Shown here piece by piece: positions 9,227 through 20,523 of a DNA stretch of 27,500 nt (position 1 is the stretch's first letter; every line of letters begins with the position of its first letter). Below the pieces are notes generated by a model, which was not told the origin of the DNA, did not search any database, and saw only the letters and a program-made list of their open reading frames with translations. The stretch comes from Actinidia chinensis. Taxonomy: Eukaryota; Streptophyta; Magnoliopsida; Ericales; Actinidiaceae. The stretch is taken from contig CM018913.1 of NCBI GenBank assembly GCA_009663005.1, forward strand, positions 233,935 through 261,434. The letters run 5' to 3'. The position numbers and the translations under genes are program-made.

Positions 9227-9610
9227 TCCATCGATGCCTAAAATTGGAGAAAAGGCCAACTTTGATTTGAATATGTTTCCCACTTTTTGATCTTTACCAT
9301 AACAACAAAAGGTTAGGCCTTCCCCTCCCCCCTCCCGCAAGAGATGATGATGGTTCTTCTGCCATACAGCCTTCTCATTTGGATCGGTAAACACATCCTC
9401 CGTTTGTCCAAACCACACTTTTTATTTATTTATTTGTGTTTGTTTTTAACCATGGGACGAAGCGGGTCAACATACACACTTAAAATACGTATTACAAATG
9501 GAAGCATTCGAAGACGCTTCTTACTTTATTTTATGTCATTTTCATGGCACGAAACAACCTTAAAAATATACACTTCAATACTAAAATGATGTTGAAAAGG
9601 ATGAAGTAGC
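9227..9610. other. gene-free stretch
   Basis: Two opposing ORFs of 81 and 87 codons overlap here. Neither shows a conserved motif, and neither has partner exons. Nothing else was recognised. Confidence 0.35.
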
Positions 9611-9615
9611 CATGT

Positions 9616-10701
9616 ACACGGGGGAGGTAATGACAACGATAAGGAAACAATAGTGATAATAGAAACGATTTGACTGGAGACTTGACTCAAATAAAAGTTA
9701 CTAAAATCCTAATTATGATATTATGATAAAAAGAGATGAGACTCTAATATAAAATTAATTGACAATAGATTATACGTACTAGGGTTTATTGACTTATGTG
9801 GTGTGGTGAGTTTTTGATCTAGCAGAACGAAAATCGAAGGTAGAGACACCCACGGCAAGCTCTCCCTCTAGACACCGGCCGTATGCTCCACGTAGAACGT
9901 GCTCTCTTCCTAGCTGCACACCGACAACAGTGAGATCGGCCGCCGGAGCTGTTTCTAGGAAATGACACTCCGACGGTCAAGTTAGATAACCAGAGTTATA
10001 ATGTCCCCCTTAGAGAGAAACAACCCACAAGAAAAAGAACTAGTCAAAAGAAAAGAGAAAAAAACCCCTCCTTCTACAGTGATTTTTGCTCATGTAGTTC
10101 AGTTCAGCGCGTATCTTGACGCGCCACCGGTCGTGTCGGTCAGTGGGTAGTTCACCTAATCCCACCTCTGCAAATCAGTTAGTTACACGTCATCGAGTCG
10201 TAGGCCCCCTTGTCTGGGTATGAGACTGTCAGTGGTAACCATGCCATACAAGTTTCCTGTTATCTCACGTCATCCCTTGGGATTCCCATCGACCTTTGTC
10301 TCTTGTCCGAGTTTCGGTGTGACTACAGGTGTGGACTGTTTCAAAGTAATAGCTCGGTCGAGATGGTAGTTTCAGCTCGGAGAGGATGAGATCCTACTAG
10401 CATTGTGCCCGAGCTCAAGTTAGTTGTGTAATAGTGCTCCTGCACCGCAATTTAGTTCGGGAGATAGCCAGTCCAGGTGGATGATAACCTCTTTGTGGTG
10501 TTGCTCTTACCCTCTTGCGGTCGAACAGTACCGTCGCGTGTTTTGTGCCCTTACAACTTAAGTAAGTAATGTGAAATGAACACTTCTAACATTCTCCTGC
10601 ACATGCAACATGGATGCACGTGAAGATGACAATAATGACAAACTAAAACAAAAGAAATGATTTGGGTAAAGACTTGACCTCTAATAAATAATAAAGTTAT
10701 T
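9616..10701. repeat. GC-richer block between two diverged direct repeats
   Basis: Segments 9616-9702 and 10616-10701 share an order of short matches (ATGACAA, GAAA.GATTTG, GACTTGAC.TCTAATAA-like, AAGTTA). They look like old direct copies about 1,000 bases apart. Between them, about 9,780-10,560 is markedly richer in G and C than the surroundings and contains a small perfect inverted repeat, GCGCGT/ACGCGC at 10107-10124. It has no ORF of note. It may be a decayed non-autonomous retroelement or other insertion. Confidence 0.35.
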
Positions 10702-11671
10702 TCTCTCTCCAGCAATTCGAGTTCTTTAAAGATTATTAGAAGTTTGTGAGGCTATAAAAAAAATATCTATATTAGTTGCATTTTCTAGTGAAGCCCCCAC
10801 TACAAACCTTGTTTTGAAAACTACATATTTAAAAAGGAATTTCTTAGTGATTTGTTATTATCAAAAGTAGAGATCACGCATTGAAAGTGGAATCTGGGTT
10901 ATCCAACTCTCTTCTCTTGTTTTTAAATTGCACAATTACAAAAAGGTTCCAATTCCAAATTAGAGTAAATTAAAGAACAACTGAAGGACCCTTATGCTTT
11001 TATATGTAAATCAAGATGATCCGATTCTTGATTGGAATTACATTCTAAAAGATTGTGTAATCATCTCTTTAATCTCTTCTTTATGATGAAGACTCGCCAA
11101 TTATAGTAACAAAAAGAGAGTAGGCACGCACTTATTATAATAGGATTATAAAGGACAATAAGAAAGAAAATTAAGCGAGTTATATGTATTTATTTTCATC
11201 TCATTTTTCTAAATTAATTGAAAGATAAATATATTATCTTAAAAAAATGTGTGCCCATTTAGTCCCCATTAATACTGATACGGTAGAAAGGGATTATATA
11301 CAAACCTATCCTTGGAATATTATGCTCGCAACGTGATATTTTGATCTTATATTCGAACCCGTAATCTCATATAAAATTTTTATACATAAAATTCATACAA
11401 AATGATATAACGGAGTGTTTTTGCAATTACAAAACACATTACCGTACTTTTTTATTTTCAATTGATGGATGTGAAAGAGACACCTCTTTTTATATGAAAA
11501 TTAAGTATATAAGTTCTGCTTACATGTCATTCCTCCAACTCCAAGGTTCATAATTCTTATCTATACATTCATACAAAATCAGTTGGTACCATAACTCTAC
11601 ATTATATTACGAAGTTTCAGTTGGGAGACATTAGGACAAAAGTACCCACCTAGTGATATAACCAACTGGGG

Positions 11672-11794
11672 CCAAAACTATTCGTGGGAACAAGTTTCTT
11701 GCAATCTATATAGAAATCTACTATTGTAGCTAGCTGAGACTTGCCATGTAGCAATAGTGTGAAGAATCTCTACTATTTAGACCACGAATAGTTG
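11672..11794. repeat. imperfect inverted repeat
   Basis: AACTATTCGTGG at the left is exactly complementary to CCACGAATAGTT at the right, about 100 bases apart. Inner pairing is patchy, with ACTATTG / CAATAGT inside. It could be a decayed foldback element. No known microRNA sequence was recognised in it. Confidence 0.4.
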
Positions 11795-12144
11795 CAGGAC
11801 CATTTTCTTTTTAAGCCCACACCATGAAAGGAATCGAGTCTAACTAGATAGAGAGATGAGGGAGAGGGTCATCCCGCAAAGCAATGATACATGTACAAAA
11901 CCATAACCTATTGACAAATCTATTTCAATACTGTTATGTTAAATCAAGTTACAAAACCAAAATGCCTCAAAACTCAAGCTCCTGCCCTCCTAGAGCTAGC
12001 TAAACTTGCTGGTTTATTATCTTTTATCTTTTAAGCCCAACAAGAAAAGAAAAAGAAAAGAGGAACAAACTGCTTTTCAGCATGAACTTGGGGAAAAAAG
12101 ACTAGGGTATTATTTAAGGCATGACTTTTATGTTTGTGGGCAAG

Positions 12145-12163
12145 AGAGAGAGAGAGAGAGAGG
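12145..12163. repeat. GA microsatellite
   Basis: A short uninterrupted GA dinucleotide run followed by GGGGGAGAGAG. It is not within a recognised gene. Confidence 0.85.
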
Positions 12164-13022
12164 GGGAGAGAGTTCAGCATCTTTGGCAAAACATATATAC
12201 CCACACAAGGGAAAAAGTGAAGGAGAGGAAAAAAGTTGTACCATCACTATGTTTATATCACATTTTGTTATCCTATATATGTCAATTGTCAAAAGTATGA
12301 CTGTATGGAGCCTTTTTTCCTTCCTTTTCCTTCCCATGGATTGTGCTATCTGATTCTTATAATCTTCAAAACTTCGTAATCTTAGGTTAGGCATGGTCAG
12401 TGAGACCACCAAACCACCCTTTGATTGCGCTGCGCAGTGGCTTCAAGGGAAGGGTCCCACCCATTTGGAAAACAAATTCCATGATTTGGTGTTTTAATTT
12501 GGCCAAACTCTGATGGTACAACTCCTGGTGGGGGTGTTCCACTTATGCATATTATATTGGCTTTCCGTTTTTTTTTTCTTTATCCAATTTGCCACGTGAG
12601 ATGTCCACCATAAACTATAAAGGCCCTAAAAGGAAGGGCAAATGTAATGTAATCAAATATATATATATGGAGGAGTAGTAGTAGTTTTTAATGGATGGAT
12701 GACAAATGTTATTTCTCTAAGTGTCGTGGCGTGTGCTTAGCTAATGAATTAATATCTAACCTATTTACAAAAAGTAGAAAGAAGACTTCCTACCCATTAC
12801 GGCTACGAAGAAGACTTTTAAGTTTTATTGCCTACATAATATTACAATTTAAAAGCTTAGTATTCAAAAGACATGAATAAAGAGACTAAAAAGTGGCTTC
12901 ATCTGACAACTTTATACAACTAGTTATTCATAACTAATTAGAATTGCACGTAACAAATCACACAATAAAAAGAGTATCACAAATTCATAATTAAACACAA
13001 AATACATCACCCCATTTTTTTT

Positions 13023-13937
13023 GGGAGAATTACACTGACCTCCCTGACGGCGCGTACCTATAATATACAAAGTACCCCTAACATTTGAAACATTACCAGT
13101 GACTCCCCTGAGGTTTGAAAAATTATGCTGGGACACCCCCTTGAAACTACTTTTCTCACTTTTCTCCTTATAAAATGACCAAAATGCCCCCCCTCTCTCT
13201 TCCATCCATCCTCTCTCTCCCCCCTTTCTCTCTCTCTCTCTCTCTATCTACTTTTTGAACCATTTTTTTATTTTTTACTTTATTATAATTTTTTTTAATA
13301 CCCGTTAATTCATATTTTTAACAAAAAATAACTCACTTTAAAATTTAAAAAGTAACAAAAAGGTGATTCATTTTGTTTAAAAAAATTTAACAAGGGTATT
13401 AAAGGAAAAAATAATAATAAAAAAAAGTAAAAAATATATAAGAGTACGTAAGAAAAAAATAAGAAAAAAACAAAAGGGGATTCATTTTTTTAAATAAAAT
13501 TAACTCAAAGGAGAATTAAAGAAAAATAATAATAAAATATAAATATAAATAAAATAAAACGGCTATAAAAGAAAAAAAATTAACAAAAAAATAACAAAAA
13601 GAGAATTATTTTTATTAAAAAATATGAATTAAGGGTATTAAAAAAATATAATAAACAAGTAAAAAAAATAAAATAAAGGGTTGACAAAAAGAGAGAGAGA
13701 GAGACGAGAGGAGAGAGAGAGAGAGAGAGAAAGGGGAGAGGGAGAGAGGAGAGGATGGATGAGAGAAGAGAGGGGGCATTTTGTCATGTCATAAGGAGGA
13801 AAAGTGAGAAAAGAAAAGTGGTGTCAAGGGGTGTCAGCTAATTTTTCAAACCTCAGGAGGGTACGGTAATTGTTCAAATGTCAAGGGTACTTTGTGCTTT
13901 ATAGGTAAACCTCAGGCGAGGTCAATGTAATTCTCCC
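13023..13937. mobile_element. 915-base near-palindromic element with very long inverted arms
   Basis: The ends GGGAGAATTACACTGACCTC and, inverted, GGGAGAATTACATTGACCTC match closely. Pairing continues through CAAAGTACCC, CCTGAGGTTTGAAAAATTA, CACTTTTC and CCTTAT, then the AATGCCCCC block, CATCCATCCTCTC, the CT/GA-rich tracts, and AAT(A/T)CCCGTTAATTCATATT-like sequence. Arms of roughly 300 bases flank a core of about 280 AT-rich bases holding degenerate ~115-base direct repeats. Poly-T runs of 8 and 10 flank the two ends, so any target duplication would be T-only. No protein is encoded. Its ends resemble those of the element at 20,731-22,710. Confidence 0.75.
13356..13680. repeat. AT-rich degenerate tandem repeats in the palindrome core
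   Basis: Blocks beginning 'aacaaaaaggtgattcattt', 'aacaaaaggggattcatttt' and 'aacaaaaagagaattatttt' recur near 13357, 13470 and 13595. Each is followed by 'aattaa'-type and 'ggtattaaa'-type phrases. The period is about 115-125 bases. Confidence 0.55.
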
Positions 13938-14289
13938 TTTTTTTTTATACTACACACCCATTCATAAGTACAAGTAAAGAAGACAGAGTAAGTTAACGAT
14001 TTTGTGGTGTGGCCCATTAGGTTTCTCCTCTTTGGAGTAGTGGCCATCTGGAGGTGAAATTTGGTCCATAAAGAGCATGTGATTCTCTCAGTGTACTGTT
14101 AATTCACGTGAAATAACCAAGACAAAGGACTTGGATCTCAGTAGTACTCAGTAGTATCTGCTTATTCTTACAATTATTATGTCAGACTGTGATAAATGCC
14201 TTCTAAAACTGGGGGTAAATGCCAAATATGGAAAATAGTCACGGTCTCAAAATTTACAGAAACTGAATTCCAAATTATCTCAACATTTA
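13938..14289. other. gene-free stretch
   Basis: No ORF, RNA gene or element ends were recognised between the palindromic element and the GC-richer patch that follows. Confidence 0.4.
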
Positions 14290-14900
14290 GCACTATGGAT
14301 TGACACTTGATCCTCTATTGAAGTGGGCTGAGCCGAGCATCGACTGTATTGGACAGAACTTAGTCAGACTAAGCCCAGGAACAAGACCCGGGGAGACACG
14401 CTATGTTGGGCCAAGCTCAACTGATAGACTGGACCAACCTACAAAGGCTTGGGCTGACCCATTCACATGAAAAGTTGGTTCCATTCGCTTGGGCGAGCTT
14501 TGTAAAGGCTAAGGAAAGTCTGGTGCCATACCGGATGAAACTTGGGGCATGAGCCGAACTTAAGGGAGTCCGGCTCATGCGATTACTAGCCTAATTAAGT
14601 GAAGGGCACGTGAAGGCGGTCATATCATGCTTAATATAGGAAAAATGGGATATTAGCGTGAGGTATGAAAACTAAAAAGGTCACACGTGGACTTTAGAAG
14701 CTTTTCCTGAAATATGATAGAGTACGTAGATAGGTTACGTTGTATGACTGACTTTAGCTTGGGGCCAAAAGTAACACCCAACTATAAAAAAGGCGTCCGT
14801 CATCTCAAATCCTAGTGAGTATGCAATTCCTCATCCCTAATTTAATCTCATTTGCATTTTCCCCTAATTCTACCTCTATTTTTTATTTTTTTTTCTAATT
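14290..14900 (+). repeat. GC-richer patch, possible decayed LTR with TATA box
   Basis: The patch is clearly richer in GC than its surroundings. It contains a perfect 10-base stem, GCATGAGCCG / CGGCTCATGC (14547-14580). It also has a TATA-type sequence ACTATAAAAAAGGCG near 14781-14795, followed by a C/T-rich leader. This layout is common in plant retrotransposon LTRs. Defined TG...CA ends, a primer-binding site and internal coding regions were not found, so the assignment is tentative. Confidence 0.3.
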
Positions 14901-17039
14901 TAAGCATCAGAGTGCCTTTTTGTCTAATTATAGCCCAGTTATGAGGCAATGGAGGTTCAATGCACTAAGACATTTTTTTTTAGTCATATCAGATTTCATG
15001 ATCGTACATCTAAAATTTGCATTTCCAGTTTAAGAGCACCTAACATTGTGATATCATATATGAATGTATTGAAAATAATAATGCAGATGCCATATTTTCT
15101 TTCCGTGAAGGTTAAACCCAAAAGACCGAGCATTAAACACGGATGAAAACATATTGAAGTCAATTGAATCTGGCTTTGAAGGTTAAGATGGAGGGTTAAG
15201 TTGAAAAACAATGGGCCAGGATTCAATTGTTAAGGGAATACAGCAGCTTGAATGTAGACACAACGCTGCATAACTCATTACAAGGATGACAAAGCAAAAA
15301 TGAAATTATTGGGAGTCAGTCACATCAGATCCTAATGGATTTAAAAGATGAAAAAAGATATAAAAAAAAAAATCTCCAGAAAATATAATTTGATATAGTT
15401 ATACATTAATAAATACATTTAAGCAGTTTAAACATTGGGGGATGGCTTAACCTTTCCTTCTATTTGAAAGGTAACTTGTAAGTTCATACCAATAGATGTT
15501 GGCTAAGGACAAAACAATGCAAATTGAGGTTATGACAGCAGCAAATGCAAATCTAATTGCCCATAATTATGCAGGAATGTCAGCATAGATGTCGTGCAGC
15601 GGGAGAACACACGTTGTGCTGTTGGACAAGTCTAACTTGAGTATGCATCTTATAGGAAAGCCATTAGACATAAGAACCCAAAGGTAATGTAGTAGGTCTC
15701 TATGCATAAAATGCCTGATGCGCATCAAAGTTGAATTGCTAATAGAGATTCAGAGAAGAATAATTGATGTTAAATCTAATATCTCAAGTAAATGCATAGA
15801 GCGGAAGATGTACCCCAGGATGATAAAGGTTGATGCATGCTGATAGTGGATAAGCTGAAAGGAAACTTTTGAGTAAACACCTAAAACGGAAAACTTTGGA
15901 AACAGAAACCCAGTGAAAAAAATCAACATGTTTATTGTGAAAAAACAATAAGACATCAACTTGGATGGGCAGGCATTACAAAAAGACAACCAGTTATAAA
16001 GCAGTCTGCACTACAAGAAGTCTCTAGCGTCAAGATAAGAACACAACCATATCGAATAAAAATACATTAAAATTTAACTAAATTACAATCAACGCAAGGA
16101 AAATGTATCAAGAGGGGCATATACCTAAAGCCGAATATATTTTGTGCCAGTAAAAGAAATTACAACTGATATTCAAAATTTTGACACTGTCGACATCTCA
16201 TTACATTCATTACCAATAAAATTTCAACCTTTCCTGATATTAAATTATAAATTTGATAGTATCTCTTTTTATTAGGCTTAGTAAAGAAGACGAAACCAAA
16301 ATGCAGGACCTTGCTCATAGAATTCAAGAGGTAATAAAGATACATAGAGATTAATTTTGCTCTATACGTTTGAATGATCATGTGCCGGAAACGACCATCA
16401 GAAGAAACAACAAAAGTAAATGTTTATATAAAACAACATAATAAAAATGTATAAGTCCGGTTAAATCATGTATATCAATTCAAGTGCAAGTCAAATTTGT
16501 GCAGTCACAACTTAGCTATTTGTGGTTAAAATCAAAATAAACGTTCTTTGTTTCATCTCATGATAAACGGCGGCATATGATTTCTTCTATCAAGTTAAAG
16601 ACTCTTTTTTATTTTGGATGGAAAGAAAACAAATCATATAAGATAGGGATGTGAGAGAGATTTTTTTTTCTTGGCCAATCTCGGTATCATTAATAATACA
16701 TAGCCAATCATTTTTTTTTTGTTTCTCACCATTTCTCATCAAATCTCACCAGTTTTATAATCCAACGTGAGAGAAAATCCAGTTTCTCTCTATTTCTTAT
16801 CATTTCTCACCAAACCCATCAAACCAGACGGGCTGTAAAAGCTAACAATTGAGGTGAGGGCTCTCACGCTTATACACTGCGCATTACTTTCGCACCATGA
16901 TGTTGGACTTCACTTGAACGCCTCCTCTAATGAATATAGGAACGAGTGAAAAATTTTATGCATATCATATGAAGTGCATGGGTGATAAATACTAGTCCCG
17001 TTATTTGTAAGTTATTCCGCCATAATAATATTACTACTG
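14901..17039. other. gene-free intergenic stretch
   Basis: Several 65-79-codon ORFs occur on both strands without motifs or neighbouring exons. The segment 16,640-16,830 ends in AAACCAGACGGGCTG, which resembles the terminus of a MITE, but its partner end was not found. Confidence 0.4.
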
Positions 17040-17640
17040 TAAATTAGGGATGATAGACGGATGAGAAAGGGTATAAGTAGACTACATTGAATCGGGAAAA
17101 AAGGACCGATTTGGTATGTCCATGATTAAATGAAACGAACCACAATGAGGGATGTGTACTGACCTCGTAGCCCCCCTTGGTAAGAAGCCAAATAGGCTCT
17201 TCCAGCAAGTTGATGGTGGCACTTGGCCGCAAACTGTGGGAAGAAAGTATCATATGCATTCAAAAGCCTTATTCCTTTAAAAAATCTGTCAAATACATAC
17301 GCCTTTGTGAGAATGAAAGTACCGTTTATTAAACGAAGGGAATGCAGGGTGGAACGTATAATGGGGGGTGTGGGGTGCCTCTGCACCCCTTCTTTTTACG
17401 GTACCCTCTTATTTTATGTCCCAGCAAAGATCTGTTACGGGCCAGAACACCCACATTTAAGATCTTTGTCAAGGCTTAACCCATGTAGACATGTACAGAC
17501 TTTCTCTACATGGGCTTACAGGGCTGTGGACCTAACCGTTTTAACATGTAGGTCCTAATCCACTAACTCCCAGATTTGTGCCTAGGTCTAACTTGCACCA
17601 ATTCAAGAAGTGGGCTTACCCACCAATAGAGCAACAATGC
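17040..17640. other. GC-richer patch with small hairpins, no recognised gene
   Basis: Overlapping ORFs of 86 codons (minus, 17126-17386) and 111 codons (plus, 17223-17558) are mutual shadows without recognisable domains. Two perfect small stems are present: GGGGTGC/GCACCCC (17372-17389) and CCCATGTAGA/TCTACATGGG (17480-17514). It could be repeat debris. Confidence 0.35.
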
Positions 17641-19129
17641 ATGCAAAAAACAACATAATACAACGGACCCCTCAATAGTCCCTTGAGTTTTTCATGAGCA
17701 AAGGCTGTATACCAATTGATAACAAAATGCAAAGCACCATGCACTTACTCCAGAAGTCCAAAGCATTGCAAGAGTAGGCTGAGAAAATAGCAACTTATGA
17801 TTAGTAACTCAGTATTTTAGGTCAAGAGAAGGTGTACAACATGAACTTTTATGACATTAACCACTGCTATGTTAAAGTGTATTCTCAAGGTCCACATTTT
17901 TTTCTCCAGTTAGCAAAAAGTGTATCTGCTTTAATTTTACAATATAAAATATCTTATTTATACCGAGTCCTGACAGCTCCAAGAGAAGGTATCTTGCTGC
18001 TTAAATCGTGTAAAGAACTAGAGGAAGTAGAGAATTTAGTCTCTTTTTAAGCAGGCCAAAGATGTTTGTACTTTGGAGTTTAACCATCAAGATACGGATT
18101 GTGTTGTGCATACAAGGATGAGAACATCTGCCACCCACTTGATGCTTTAGTTGATGTGAGTTTGAATGATGCACCAGGGCTACAGCTCACAATAAATGTA
18201 AGATAGTAATCATAGTGGTGGCATTTATAGGAGGAGGGAGTCCTGAAACAGAGTGTGAGCATACACATTTCAGTGCAAAGAATCTCACAACAAGAAATAT
18301 ATAAATTTTATACATAAAATTTATTAAATTATCTCTTGGATCATTTTTCAGAGGGCAATGCCCAGAATTCATTAGCCACATTCCTAGTGTTGTGTTTTTA
18401 CTTCAAAGAACAAAAGTTTGTTTTCTTGGCAGAATTACCCCTAACGAATATCTTAGGATGAGATGTGAAATCAAAAACTGCAATAGATAACCAGGGGAAA
18501 AGAGACAAGAAAAAGAAGGATTAACATCTTTGCTAAACAAAGGGGCAGCAGTAAATGGAGATATTCAACGACATCAATCATACAATTCAAAAATTGATTC
18601 TGCGCATTGGAATGATCTTCGTGCAAAAGCACAAAAGAATCTAGAAAAAAAAAAGGTTCATCTCCAAATGCTATGTAAAAGATATAAAGAATTTCATTTC
18701 TATGTTCTTTTTTTTTTCTTTTTTGGTAAATCTCATTTCATTTCATCTTCTAAAGTACCGATGTAATTATGTTGACTAGTCTCAATTGAAACTAACTTCA
18801 AAGATCATGTTCAAACAAATCAAAGCTCTATAACCCTAACCTGCACACAAGGAGAACTTCAAGCGTGGATTGTCGAAGTTCGCATATCTGTAGCTCCTGT
18901 TGTTTCTGCTTAAGGTAGTTTATTGATGTAATTTGCAAATTCCGCTAACCAAAATAAGTAAATAAATCATAAAACCCTAAACCATAATTGCCAAACGTAA
19001 CTTCCTAAAAAAGGTGGCCAAAGTTAACAGAATAAAACCCAACTGCAACTGTATCTTCTCAAACGAAATCAACTCATCACATAATAAACGATCCATGTTC
19101 CAAATGAAATTAATAATATAATGGGAGCC
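17641..19129. other. gene-free stretch with telo-box-like motifs
   Basis: No convincing gene. The 72- and 78-codon ORFs lack motifs. AACCCTAAC (about 18832-18840) and AAACCCTAAACC (18972-18983) match the plant telo-box core, but no promoter can be attached to them. Confidence 0.35.
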
Positions 19130-20217
19130 TCAGTTCATCAAATTCCACATAATTAAGTAGTAACCAACAACTGTGGTTAAAAGGGGAAAAAAAACAAAAA
19201 CATTTAAAAAGAAAGAAAGAAAGAAACAAGAACTGTACAGAGAGACGCTATACAATGAACTTTCAGTGATCGGATCAATCAATCAGAATGCAAATCATAG
19301 TCATCGTGAGGAATCAGAATCAAAACAGACCCAGTAAACAGCATATTTAACATATGAGTCCCACAATTGCAGCCAATATCTTCCTAAGTTAATCACTCAG
19401 CATATCTAGAACTAACGTTGCTAACACAAATCCAACTCATCAAATTCGCATTATTCACAAATAACCAACAATTGAACAGGAAAAAATTCAAACCAAATAA
19501 AAAAAATAAAATAAAAAGGAACCAATAATTGGCAAGAAATTTAGTTTATCAACATTCGACCAATCAGATCAATCAATCAGACATGCAAATCAATAGTAAC
19601 GTGAGGAATCAGAATCAAACAGACCCAGTAAACAGCATATTTAACATATGAGTCCCACAATTGCAGCCAATATCTTCCTAAGTTAATCACTCAGCATATC
19701 TAGAACTAACGTTGCTAACACAATTCCAACTCATCAAATTCGCATTATTCACAAATAACCAACAATTGAACAGGAAAAAATTCAAACAAATACATAAAAT
19801 AAAATAAAAAGGAACAATAATTGGGCAAGAAATTTAGTTTATCAAACATTCGACAATCAGATCAATCAATCAGAATGCAAGTGGTAGTGATTCCGTCGAT
19901 AATACGAAATCCTGATAATGAAATTGGAACCAGAGAAGAAATAACACTGGTAGTAGCAATCGTAGTAAAAAAAAGAACACCATGAATAGCGTATTTAATA
20001 TATCAGACCCACAAATGCAGCCGATACCTGCTTAAATTAATAACTCAGAATATTTATTATTTACAACTGATATTACTAACACAAATCCCGCTCATCAAGT
20101 TCACGTAATGCAATAAAAACCAACAATTGGAAGGAAAATAAAATCAAACACATACATCACATAAAATAAAAAAGAAACAAGAATTGGGCAGAAATTTACT
20201 GTGCACAGAACATTCGA
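19130..20217 (-). repeat. tandem array of ~300-base units derived from the 3' end of the adjacent ORF
   Basis: There are a partial unit at about 19130-19265, near-identical units at 19266-19557 and 19558-19855, and a diverged, longer unit at 19856-20217. Shared phrases include ACAGCATATTTAACATATGA, CAGCCAATATCTTCCTAAGT, ACTCATCAAATTCGCATTAT, CAACAATTG and GATCAATCAATCAGAATGCA. On the minus strand the units start with a remnant of the neighbouring ORF's C-terminal tail and stop: HDDYDLHSD-stop at 19279-19305 and HYHLHSD-stop ending at 19866. In the 19558 unit the tail is broken by one base. The rest of each unit corresponds to non-coding sequence after the stop. Confidence 0.8.
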
Positions 20218-20229
20218 TGACCGGATCGT

Positions 20230-20523
20230 TCAATCGGAATGCGAATCGTAGTCGCCATCATGGTGATAATAGGAGATAGAGGAGGATGAATCTGAATCCG
20301 AATCATAGTAGGAATGGGAGTGGTAATACGAATCAGGGGAAGGAGGGAGACAAAAGAAGCTCCATAGACAGAGTGCAAAACGCCCTAATTGTTGGAGAGG
20401 TAAACAACACACCAGATCTACCAATTGATCGCTGCTTATGCGCTCTGGAAAGCAAGCTATGTATTGCCATACATCTGCTGATTTGTTCGCCACCGATAGT
20501 ACCAACAAGCTGTTGAACACCAT
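20230..20523 (-). CDS. uncharacterised 97-residue protein with Tyr/Asp/Ser/His-rich tail
   Basis: ATG at 20523-20521, stop TGA at 20232-20230. The frame is open further upstream to a GTG at 20589, but ATG 20523 is the first methionine. The first half (MVFNSLLVLSVANKSADVWQ then YIACFPERISSDQLVDLVCC) looks like a globular or helical segment. It is followed by a Cys/Leu/Phe/Trp-rich stretch and then a low-complexity tail rich in YYHSHSYYDSDSD, ending DGDYDSHSD. I do not recognise the family. Coding status is supported by the tail being preserved as HSD-stop in neighbouring tandem copies, but expression is unproven. The 16-base phrase ACCATTGCTCGATTGC at its start is repeated at 20668-20683. A large element begins about 210 bases upstream and may have displaced its promoter or upstream exons. 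Confidence 0.45.
   Translation of the reverse strand: MVFNSLLVLSVANKSADVWQYIACFPERISSDQLVDLVCCLPLQQLGRFALCLWSFFCLPPSPDSYYHSHSYYDSDSDSSSSISYYHHDGDYDSHSD

Larger units (their letters stand above)
10702..13022. other. gene-free intergenic stretch with microsatellites
   Basis: No gene is supported. Notable items are a short inverted repeat at 11672-11794, a GA run at 12145-12163, an AT run near 12657-12668 and a CACGTG G-box at 12593-12598. Opposing ORFs of 115 and 94 codons around 12,006-12,412 cross the GA run and lack motifs. Confidence 0.4.

Noticed and set aside
11340..11375. TTCGAACCCGTAATCTC resembling a tRNA T-arm
   Set aside because: No acceptor stem, D-arm or anticodon arm fits around it. 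Probably repeat debris.
11672..11794. Conserved microRNA precursor
   Set aside because: None of the well-known plant microRNA sequences is present and the middle of the stem pairs poorly.
12006..12412. Opposing 115- and 94-codon ORFs
   Set aside because: Both translate through a GA repeat and A runs and overlap each other; no domain or exon structure is visible.
13023..13937. Reading the 0.9 kb palindrome as a CRISPR-like or satellite array
   Set aside because: Its repeats are two long inverted arms plus a few degenerate AT-rich units, not regular repeats with spacers.
16640..16830. Possible MITE ending in AAACCAGACGGGCTG
   Set aside because: The matching inverted left end and a target duplication could not be found.
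17126..17558. 86- and 111-codon overlapping ORFs in a GC-richer patch
   Set aside because: No recognisable motif on either strand. The higher GC alone lowers stop frequency, so length is not evidence.
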